Assembly (NCBI GenBank): GCA_964454355.1
Contig: CAYVTA010000039.1
Span: forward strand, 1 to 17,053
DNA: 17,053 nt
Origin: UBA1081 sp964454355
GTDB taxonomy: Bacteria; Bacillota; Clostridia; Oscillospirales; Acutalibacteraceae
Direction: 5' to 3'
Shown here: in pieces, positions 1-6,900 of the stretch
Layout of the letters: every line of letters starts with the position of its first letter
Position numbering within the stretch: position 1 is the stretch's first letter
Notes under the pieces: model-generated
Seen by the model: the letters and a program-made list of their open reading frames with translations, nothing else
What the model was told of the DNA's origin: nothing
Databases searched by the model: none
Position numbers and translations under genes: made by a program

Positions 1-132
1 TATTTCCCATGTCAGATAATCGAGGATGTCATCCGTTTCCGATGCGAAAACAGAGATGTCCGTTATCGGCATAATTGAAATAATCATCAGAAGTGAAAGA
101 ATTAAGGATATAATTTTTCTGAGCTTTGACAT
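1..132 (-). CDS. Secreted protein, N-terminal part only
   Basis: Only the first 44 codons are inside the window; the gene continues past the left edge. The visible part begins MSKLRK, then a hydrophobic stretch of about 20 residues, then a small-residue site V-F-A before S-E, which together form a clear Sec signal peptide with probable cleavage after residue 30. The mature part starts with acidic residues followed by D-Y-L-T-W-E-I. From family knowledge, BspA-type leucine-rich repeat proteins of Clostridia often start their mature domain with a similar L-T-Y/W-E-I string, so a second LRR surface protein is possible, but this is an inference from few residues. The ATG at 130-132 has a GGAGG Shine-Dalgarno (141-145 on the plus strand) 8 nt upstream and a strong promoter further up. 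Export is well supported; the function is not. Confidence 0.8.
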   Translation of the reverse strand, partial: MSKLRKIISLILSLLMIISIMPITDISVFASETDDILDYLTWEI

Positions 133-179
133 TTTTGCTACCTCCAAAAAATCATTGTAGGATGCTCCATACGTTTTAT

Positions 180-209
180 ATTATAAATCTTTCTTATGAC
201 AAGTGTCAA
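180..209 (-). promoter_or_regulatory. Sigma-A type promoter of the left-edge secreted gene
   Basis: On the minus strand a perfect TTGACA (204-209) is followed after 18 nt by a perfect TATAAT (180-185). It lies about 50 nt upstream of the secreted-protein start and faces away from the CE15 gene. Confidence 0.75.
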
Positions 210-299
210 TGATTATCTTTTGTAATATTTTATAATTTTGAAAATAAATGTATGTGCCTTATGTACAATTGCATAAAGTGCAGAGTTTTTTGCTGTTTG

Positions 300-328
300 T
301 TGACTTTGATTTTGCGTTGTGCTATATT
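300..328 (+). promoter_or_regulatory. Sigma-A type promoter of the CE15 hydrolase gene
   Basis: TTGACT (300-305) and TATATT (323-328) are separated by exactly 17 nt and sit about 30 nt upstream of the ATG at 359. The promoter would remove any longer N-terminal extension, so it also decides the start codon. Confidence 0.75.
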
Positions 329-358
329 GATTTCACAAAAGGAAATGAGGTGCGGACA

Positions 359-1435
359 ATGTTGTATGAGGAGCTTGCAAACAGAAATTTACCCCCTTTG
401 AAAAGCCGTGAGGAAATGAAAGATATTATGCAAAGTGAGGTTTACGGCTACCTTCCCGAGGTTAAATATTCGCTCTCTGCTTCTGAACCGACCGATATAG
501 ATGTTCGTTATTGCTGCGGTCAGGTCACAAGGTCATATGTAATGCTTGATGTGACGATAGGGGAAAGGAGCCACGACTTTAGAGTTGACCGACTTCTTCA
601 TACAGACGGTAAAAAGCGTCCTCTGATTATTCTTAATAATTTTCATCCTATGGCTCAGTCTCATTATTTTCCTGTTGAAGAGCTCTCAGAGTATGAAGCA
701 GACTATCTTGTTTTTTGCTATACCGATATTTCAAGCGATGACGGTGATTTTTCATCAGGGCTTGCACCTTTGCTTCTTCCAAACGGACAGGATAGAGATG
801 ATATCTGCGGAAAAATCGGTATATGGGCATGGGCAGCAATGAGGGTTCTTGATTACGGACTGACTCTTGAGGGCACAGACCGTGAAAATGTTGCAATTGC
901 CGGTCATTCAAGGCTTGGTAAAACAGCTTTGTATACTGCAATGATGGATGAACGCTTTAAATTTGCTTTTTCCAATGCCGCAGGATGTGCAGGTGATTCA
1001 ATTGCTCACGGCAGCAGCGGTTTTAAGAATGCCGATAAGCCTCGCAGTATCGGCAGAGGTGAGAATATCGCCGATATTGTGGACAGATTTCCATTTTGGT
1101 TCTGTAAAAACTATCAAAAATATGCTAAAAAAAATATATCCGATACCTTTGATCAACACTATTTGTTGGCGTCCATTGCTCCTCGGTTTGTTATGATAGG
1201 CTCATGTGATCTGGATTCATGGGCAGATCCCCAATCCCAGCAGCTTTGCTGTCTTGCAGCTTCCGAAATGTGGGAGAAAATCGGTTTGACAGGTCTTGAA
1301 AACTGTGGCGGATATTTAACAGCGGGAGAAAGCCTTGACGGCGGTCATGTGGGGTATGCTATGATTCATTCCAAGCATTTTTTGTCTCGTCATAGCTGGA
1401 GAAATTTCCTTAACTTTGTGAAAAAGCATAAATGA
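359..1435 (+). CDS. CE15-family (glucuronoyl esterase-like) alpha/beta hydrolase
   Basis: The 358-residue protein has an alpha/beta-hydrolase nucleophile elbow G-H-S-R-L-G-K with Ser184. It also carries the block order of bacterial carbohydrate esterase family 15: S-N-A-A-G-C (205-210), G-R-G-E (232-235), F-P-F-W-F (244-248), D-Q-H (265-267), I-A-P-R (273-276), W-A-D-P (288-291) and a C-terminal His-rich H-V-G-Y...S-K-H (330-340). Characterised CE15 enzymes hydrolyse esters between xylan 4-O-methyl-glucuronate and lignin; the substrate here is unknown. No signal peptide is visible, so it should act in the cytoplasm, perhaps on imported oligosaccharides. The loop residue that is Glu in the canonical triad appears to be Cys210, so Asp290 may be the acid. 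The ATG at 359 is preferred: GAGGTG lies 6 nt upstream (347-352) and the promoter at 300-328 overlaps any start further upstream. It ends at a terminator shared with tRNA-Val. Confidence 0.82.
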   Translation: MLYEELANRNLPPLKSREEMKDIMQSEVYGYLPEVKYSLSASEPTDIDVRYCCGQVTRSYVMLDVTIGERSHDFRVDRLLHTDGKKRPLIILNNFHPMAQSHYFPVEELSEYEADYLVFCYTDISSDDGDFSSGLAPLLLPNGQDRDDICGKIGIWAWAAMRVLDYGLTLEGTDRENVAIAGHSRLGKTALYTAMMDERFKFAFSNAAGCAGDSIAHGSSGFKNADKPRSIGRGENIADIVDRFPFWFCKNYQKYAKKNISDTFDQHYLLASIAPRFVMIGSCDLDSWADPQSQQLCCLAASEMWEKIGLTGLENCGGYLTAGESLDGGHVGYAMIHSKHFLSRHSWRNFLNFVKKHK

Positions 1436-1463
1436 TACACTGCTGTTTGTAAGCATCATTGAA

Positions 1464-1500
1464 AAAAGTCACCTTTGTCTGTTGACAAAAGTGACTTTTT
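1464..1500. terminator. Bidirectional rho-independent terminator
   Basis: A long stem (about 15 bp with one mismatch, arms 1464-1479 and 1484-1499, loop TGTT) is flanked by an A-run on the left and a T-run on the right. It can end the CE15 transcript on the plus strand and the tRNA-Val transcript, whose 3' end is only 3 nt away, on the minus strand. Confidence 0.88.
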
Positions 1501-1502
1501 GT

Positions 1503-1578
1503 TGGTGGACGATAACGGACTCGAACCGCTGACCCTTCGCACGTCAAGCGAATGCTCTACCAACTGAGCTAATCGTCC
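1503..1578 (-). tRNA. tRNA-Val (anticodon GAC)
   Basis: The 76-nt minus-strand sequence folds as a complete tRNA. The acceptor stem is GGACGAT paired with ATCGTCC, followed by discriminator A and an encoded CCA. The D-arm contains AGCTCAGTTGGTAGAGC, and the anticodon stem TTCGC/GCGAA holds loop TTGACGT with anticodon GAC. The T-arm stem AGCGG/CCGTT closes a TTCGAGT loop. It reads GUC and, by wobble, GUU valine codons. It is a single-gene unit with its own promoter and terminator. Confidence 0.97.
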
Positions 1579-1595
1579 TCTTTAATTGCTAAGTC

Positions 1596-1624
1596 ATTAT
1601 ACACTAACCCTTTATAAAAATCAA
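1596..1624 (-). promoter_or_regulatory. Promoter of tRNA-Val
   Basis: On the minus strand TTGATT (1619-1624) is followed after 17 nt by TATAAT (1596-1601). The -10 box lies 17 nt upstream of the mature tRNA 5' end, as expected for a short leader removed by RNase P. Confidence 0.75.
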
Positions 1625-1630
1625 GACTTA

Positions 1631-1655
1631 TTTCAATTTTTTAACAAAATTGAAA
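1631..1655. repeat. Perfect AT-rich inverted repeat between divergent promoters
   Basis: TTTCAATTTT and AAAATTGAAA form a perfect 10-bp inverted repeat around TTAAC. It lies between the tRNA-Val promoter and the cysE promoter, about 20 nt upstream of the latter's -35 region. It could be a regulator site or an AT-rich curved element. There is no direct evidence for either. Confidence 0.55.
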
Positions 1656-1672
1656 AAAAGTTAAAATATATG

Positions 1673-1701
1673 GTGCAATTTTCTGCAGTATATAGTATAA
1701 T
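1673..1701 (+). promoter_or_regulatory. Probable cysE-cysS promoter
   Basis: A perfect TATAAT (1696-1701) has a weak -35 candidate GTGCAA (1673-1678) 17 nt upstream. It is the only good -10 box between tRNA-Val and cysE. The poor -35 would fit an activated or otherwise regulated promoter. Confidence 0.5.
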
Positions 1702-1721
1702 AAATGTGTATATGTTTTTTG

Positions 1722-1775
1722 AAAGGAGGAACGGCGGGGAATTTTCATAAATTCCCGGGTCGCACGGTATTAATG
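1722..1775 (+). promoter_or_regulatory. cysE leader: Shine-Dalgarno, hairpin, then start codon
   Basis: A near-perfect Shine-Dalgarno AAAGGAGG (1722-1729) is not followed by any usual start codon at normal spacing. A perfect 8-bp hairpin (GGGAATTT/AAATTCCC, loop TCAT, 1737-1756) intervenes, and the first in-frame ATG is at 1773. Folding the hairpin shortens the gap from 43 to about 23 nt. The layout suggests translation control of cysE, or a start I have not recognised. The leader is too short for a T-box. Confidence 0.5.
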
Positions 1776-2396
1776 TTCAATCAGCTAAAAGAAGATATCC
1801 GATGTGTCAAGGACAGGGATCCTGCGGCTACGTCGGTCCTTGAGATATTGCTTCTCTATCCGGGACTCCGTGCTGTCAGGTCACACCGAAAAGCACATTG
1901 GTGTCAGCAGCACAATCTCCATTTTCTTGCCCGATGGATATCTCAGCGTAATGTCAGAAAAACAGGTATAGAAATCCATCCCGGTGCAACCATAGGAAAA
2001 AGATTTTTTATCGACCACGGTACAGGCGTTGTGATTGGTGAAACAACTGAAATAGGTGATGATGTTACGATCTATCAGGGCGTGACTTTAGGCGGTACAG
2101 GTAAAGATGTAGGTAAACGACATCCTACTGTAGGTAATAATGTCATGATAGGTGCAGGTGCGAAGGTGCTCGGCCCTGTTAAAATCGGAGATAACAGTAA
2201 GATCGCTGCAGGTTCGGTGGTGTTGTCTGAAATTCCGCCAAATTCCACTGCTGTTGGTACGCCTGCAAGAGTTGTAAAACAAGATGGCGTAAGGATTGAA
2301 AGTCTTGATCAGATTCACATTCCCGATCCTGTTTCGCAGGAGCTTGAACGCCTCGAAGATATGATAAAAACACTTTCGGATTCCATAGATAAATAA
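1773..2396 (+). CDS. cysE: Serine O-acetyltransferase
   Basis: The 207-residue protein makes O-acetylserine from serine and acetyl-CoA, the committed step of cysteine synthesis in the cytoplasm. It has the short Firmicutes CysE form: a helical N-terminus (1-65), then a left-handed beta-helix of hexapeptide repeats from about residue 66 to 165. The active-site motif D-H-G-T-G (81-85) contains the Asp-His pair. G-G-T-G-K (107-111) and R-H-P-T-V-G (116-121) supply the second conserved His and CoA contacts. The C-terminus (185-207) looks like a short amphipathic helix. ATG 1773 is chosen because this length matches the family and the upstream extension contains the Shine-Dalgarno and a hairpin. 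cysS follows 12 nt downstream, so the pair is probably one transcript, as in the gltX-cysE-cysS operon of Bacillus. Confidence 0.93.
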   Translation: MFNQLKEDIRCVKDRDPAATSVLEILLLYPGLRAVRSHRKAHWCQQHNLHFLARWISQRNVRKTGIEIHPGATIGKRFFIDHGTGVVIGETTEIGDDVTIYQGVTLGGTGKDVGKRHPTVGNNVMIGAGAKVLGPVKIGDNSKIAAGSVVLSEIPPNSTAVGTPARVVKQDGVRIESLDQIHIPDPVSQELERLEDMIKTLSDSIDK

Positions 2397-2408
2397 AGGA
2401 GAAAATTT

Positions 2409-3821
2409 ATGTTATTATACAATTCCGCAACAAGAAAAAAAGACGAATTTATACCTCACACTCACGGCAAGGTTAATATGTACACCTGCGGTCCTACTGT
2501 TTATCATTTTGCACATATCGGCAATTTGAGAACATATATTATGGAGGATGTGCTTGAAAAGTATCTGCGTTATGAGGGCTACGATGTCAACAGAGTTATG
2601 AATATCACTGATGTGGGACATCTTTCCAGCGATGCAGACACAGGCGAAGACAAAATGCTCAAGGGTGCAAAGCGTGAAAAGAAAACCGTTATGGAGATCG
2701 CTCAGTTTTATACCGATGCGTTCTTTTCCGATTGCAAAAAGCTTAATATTAAAAGACCCGATGTCGTAGAGCCTGCAACAAACTGCATCAGCGAGTTTAT
2801 TGAAATGGTACAGGGGCTTCTTGATAAGGGATATGCCTATATTGCCGGCGGAAATGTTTATTTTGATACATCAAAGCTGGATGATTACTATGTTTTCAAT
2901 AATTTTGAAGCAGAAGACCTGGCAGTAGGTGTTCGTGACAGCGTTTCCGAGGACGAAAACAAGAGAAATAAGACAGACTTTGTACTTTGGTTTACAAAAT
3001 CAAAGTTTGAAGATCAGGAATTGAAATGGGAAAGCCCCTGGGGTATTGGTTATCCCGGTTGGCATATTGAATGCTCTGCTATCAGCATAAAGCACAACGG
3101 AGAGTATCTTGACATTCATTGTGGCGGTATTGACAATGCTTTCCCCCATCATACAAACGAAATCGCTCAGAGTGAAGCATATCTGGGGCATTCATGGTGT
3201 AAATATTGGTTCCATGTACTTCATCTTAACACATCCAACGGCAAGATGAGTAAGTCAAAGGGTGAATTTTTGACAGTTTCTCTTCTTGAAGAAAAGGGCT
3301 ATAATCCTCTTGCCTACCGTTTCTTCTGTCTCCAGTCTCATTACAGAAAAGCTCAGGAATTTTCCTTTGAAGCTCTTGATAACGCTCAGGCTGCTTTTAA
3401 TAAACTTATTGCAAGAATTGCAGCTCTCAAGAATGACGGAGAAGTTGAGATTGATGTCGTTGAAAAGTATAAAAAGCAGTTCTCCGATGTTTTGGGTAAT
3501 GATATGAACACATCTCTTGCCGTAACTGCAGTATATGATGTGCTTAAGGCTGACACAAATGATGCAACAAAGCGTTTAATTATTAACGATTTTGATTCTG
3601 TTCTTTCTCTTGATCTTCTCAGTCAGGCTCAGTCTCATAACGAGAAATCAGCAGTGGCTGCCGCAAGTGAAGATGATGCTGAAATTGATGCTCTTGTCGC
3701 TCAGAGAACACAGGCAAGAAAAGATAAGAATTGGGCAGAAGCTGACAAAATACGTGACGAGCTTAACGCAAGAGGTATTACAATCGTTGATACGCCTGAA
3801 GGTGTAAAGTGGCACAGATAA
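2409..3821 (+). CDS. cysS: Cysteinyl-tRNA synthetase
   Basis: This class I aminoacyl-tRNA synthetase charges tRNA-Cys with cysteine. The 470 residues match the usual bacterial length. The ATP-binding HIGH motif is H-I-G-N (36-39) and the KMSKS motif is intact (279-283). The active-site zinc ligands are recognisable as Cys27, Cys222 (W-H-I-E-C-S), His247 (F-P-H-H-T-N-E) and Glu251. The C-terminal DALR-type anticodon-binding region (about 340-470) ends with the typical R-D-E-L...G-I-x-I-x-D-T-P-E-G-V-x-W string. An AAAGGAG Shine-Dalgarno overlaps the end of cysE, and the spacing to the ATG is normal. Linkage with cysE couples cysteine supply to its use. Confidence 0.98.
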   Translation: MLLYNSATRKKDEFIPHTHGKVNMYTCGPTVYHFAHIGNLRTYIMEDVLEKYLRYEGYDVNRVMNITDVGHLSSDADTGEDKMLKGAKREKKTVMEIAQFYTDAFFSDCKKLNIKRPDVVEPATNCISEFIEMVQGLLDKGYAYIAGGNVYFDTSKLDDYYVFNNFEAEDLAVGVRDSVSEDENKRNKTDFVLWFTKSKFEDQELKWESPWGIGYPGWHIECSAISIKHNGEYLDIHCGGIDNAFPHHTNEIAQSEAYLGHSWCKYWFHVLHLNTSNGKMSKSKGEFLTVSLLEEKGYNPLAYRFFCLQSHYRKAQEFSFEALDNAQAAFNKLIARIAALKNDGEVEIDVVEKYKKQFSDVLGNDMNTSLAVTAVYDVLKADTNDATKRLIINDFDSVLSLDLLSQAQSHNEKSAVAAASEDDAEIDALVAQRTQARKDKNWAEADKIRDELNARGITIVDTPEGVKWHR

Positions 3822-3873
3822 ACGATAAACCCTTTAATAATTATGCACAAATTGTAAATTTCAAGAAAAGTTA

Positions 3874-3902
3874 TTGACAATCAATCATATTAAGTATAGA
3901 AT
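3874..3902 (+). promoter_or_regulatory. Promoter of the dockerin-LRR gene
   Basis: A perfect TTGACA (3874-3879) is followed after 17 nt by TAGAAT (3897-3902), giving a transcript start near 3909 and a leader of about 58 nt. No convincing terminator for cysS is visible between 3822 and this promoter, so some read-through from cysS is possible. Confidence 0.7.
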
Positions 3903-3914
3903 AAAACTGCCATT

Positions 3915-3938
3915 ATAAAATCATGTCTATGATTTTAT
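3915..3938 (+). promoter_or_regulatory. Perfect 5' leader hairpin of the dockerin-LRR mRNA
   Basis: ATAAAATCAT and ATGATTTTAT form a perfect 10-bp stem with loop GTCT. It starts only a few nucleotides after the predicted transcript start and ends 13 nt before AGGAGG (3952-3957). Hairpins at the extreme 5' end commonly stabilise mRNAs. That role here is an inference. Confidence 0.6.
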
Positions 3939-3966
3939 GCATAAAAAATTTAGGAGGTAAAAACTT

Positions 3967-6900
3967 ATGGTAAAAAAACTTTTGGGTATCCTTCTTGCGT
4001 TGGCAATGGTTTTGACAGTAGCTGCCGTTACAGTTTTCGCAGAAGATGAATCTGACGTTGCTGTAGAGAGCTATGTTTTAGGCGATGTTGATGCAGACGG
4101 ATACGTAACATCAACAGACGCAAGAATGACTCTGAGAAAATCAGCCGGTCTCGCAACATTGAGTGATGCGGAATTTGCTGCTGCTGATGTTAACGGTGAC
4201 GGCGACATAAATGCTTATGATGCAAGAACTATTCTTCGTGCTTCGGCATTGCTTGATGATGAGCTTGGAGCTCCCGCAAGAGAGTATCTTGATGCAGACC
4301 GTTCAGATGATGTTTATCTCGGTATGTATTATGACTCTGCCGTAGTGGGTTCAGAGCTTGAGGTCGTCGTTTACGCAGAGAATATGCTTGACATGAAAAA
4401 TGCAAACCTTTTCTTTGGGTATGATGCAGATTATCTTGAGTTTGTAAGCGTTGCTCCTGCTGACAGTGCAAGCTACGACATGGGCGTTGGTAATAATCTT
4501 GAGGACGGCTATGCATCATGGGCATTTGTTTATACACAATCAGCACTTGATGATTCCGATCTCGTTGTTCTCACCTTCAACGTTCTTGAGGCAGGTTATT
4601 CAGAAATTTACTGCACTGTAGGTACATGGGAAGGTACAGAAGTTCCCTATGACACAGGCATTGGTATCTATGCTTATGAAGAGCATGTTCATGACTACAC
4701 ATATTCAGTAGTTGTTACTCCTGCTTCATGCTACAGTGACGGTTATACAACTTATACCTGCTCTTGCGGTGACAGCTATACCGCTGATTGGGTTTATTCA
4801 GGTCACAGTTATACAACAACAGTAACAGAGCCTACCTGTACAAGCTCAGGTTATACTACATATTCATGTTCTGCATGCGGTTACAGCTATACAACAGATT
4901 ATACATATTCAAACGGTCATACATATGTTGACAGTTTATACTGTACATCCTGTGACAACTGTGCATTTAGTTACAGTCTTGATAAAGACGGTAATGCAAT
5001 TATTACATATTGCTATTGGAATGTAAGCGGAAAAATCTCCATTCCCGATAAGATTGACGGTCACACTGTTGTTTCAATCGGTGAGTATGCTTTTGACTGG
5101 TGTGAATCCATCACAAGCGTTACTATTCCTGCAACGGTAAAGACAATCGCTTATGAAGCATTCTATGGCTGTACAGCTCTTGAGAGCGTATCTATCGGCG
5201 GCGGTGTTACAGATATCTATGACTATGCATTCGCTAATTGTACTTCTCTTACTTCAGTAACACTTCCCGCAAGTGTAACCTCACTTGGTGACGGCGTGTT
5301 CAGAGGTTGTACAAGCCTTGAAAAAATCATTGTAAATGCAAACAACACTGCTTATTCAAGCGACAGCAACGGCATCCTTTATAATAAGGATAAAACCGAA
5401 ATTCTTGCTTGTCCTCCCGCAACAGCACTCACAAGTGTTACAATTCCTGCAACTGTAACAAAGATTGGTGACTCTGCTTTTTATGCATGCTCCGCAGTTA
5501 CGGAAATCGTTATTCCCGACACTGTAACAGAAATAGGCAATCGTGCCTTCTACAACTGTAATAAGCTTCTTAAACTTGAGATTCCCGCAGGCGTAACAGA
5601 GATCGGTGAATATGCATTCAGCGAATGTGATAAGATAACAACTCTTGTTATTCCTGAAGGCGTTACAAAGCTCAGTGACGGCTTGTTCTACGGCTGTGAA
5701 AGACTTACATTCCTTACTCTTCCCACAGCTTATACAGAGATCGGCGATTCAACATTCGGATATTGTGAAGGTCTTACAAGCATTGAAATTCCTGAAACTG
5801 TAACAGAAATCGGAAGTTATGCTTTTGGCAGTTGTACTTATCTTTCAAGTATTACTCTTCCCTCAGGTATTACAGAAATCAAGGATAGCACATTCTACAG
5901 ATGTCACGCTCTTACAAGCATTGATATTCCCGAAGGCGTTACATCTATCGGCTATGATGCTTTCTATTATTGCAAAAAGCTTCTTAGCGTTACAATTCCT
6001 TCTACTGTAACCGAAATCGGTGCTTATGCGTTTGAAGATTGTTATAATCTGGATGCTATTGTTATCCCCGAAGGTGTAACGGATATCGGAGCAGGTGCTT
6101 TTAGAGACTGTACAAGCCTTGAAAGCATAACTCTTCCTTCAACGCTGATTCATGTAGGTTCTGATATTATTTACAACACTGCATACAGCAATGATGCTTC
6201 CAATTGGACAGACGGTGTTCTTTACATGGGCACATTTCTTCTTGATGTAAATAAAGAAGAACTTCCCACAGATTATACAATTAAGGATGGCACAACTGTT
6301 ATTTCCAATTCTGCATTCTATTATGCTTATAATCTTGAAAGCATTACCATTCCCAAGGGCTTGAAGACAATTGGTGATTATGCATTTGAAGAATGTGATG
6401 CTCTTAAAAAAGCTACGATTTATTATGGCGTAACAGAAATCGGCAACTATGCATTTGCATACTGTTATGATCTCAAATCAATAGGTATTCCCTCCAGTGT
6501 GACAACTATCGGTTATAATGCATTTTATGACTGTTATTCTATTGAGTCCATCACTATCCCTGCAAGTGTAACAGAGATCGGTTCTTATGCATTTGCATAT
6601 TGTGACAGCCTTACTTCTATTACTCTTCCTGACAGTAATCCTGTTATCGGCACTCATGCATTCTATTCCTGTGGTTACTATGATGATTATGATAACTGGC
6701 AGGACAATATGCTCTATATCGGTAACTATCTGATTAAAACAAATTATCGTGGCAGCGGCAAGCTTACCGTTAAGGACGGCACTATTCAGATTGCCGGCGG
6801 TGCATTTGAAGATTGCTATGCAGAAGAGATTGTTCTTCCCGAAAGTGTTACTATTATCGGTGATAGTGCATTCTCATGGTGTTATGAGCTTGAAAAGGTC

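Noticed and set aside
248..358. N-terminal extension of the CE15 gene from an ATG at 248
   Set aside because: It runs through a consensus promoter, has no ribosome site, and the residues do not resemble a signal peptide of the family.
1579..1772. T-box riboswitch upstream of cysE
   Set aside because: T-box leaders precede some cysE or cysS genes, but the space after the promoter is only about 65 nt and shows no T-box sequence or terminator pair.
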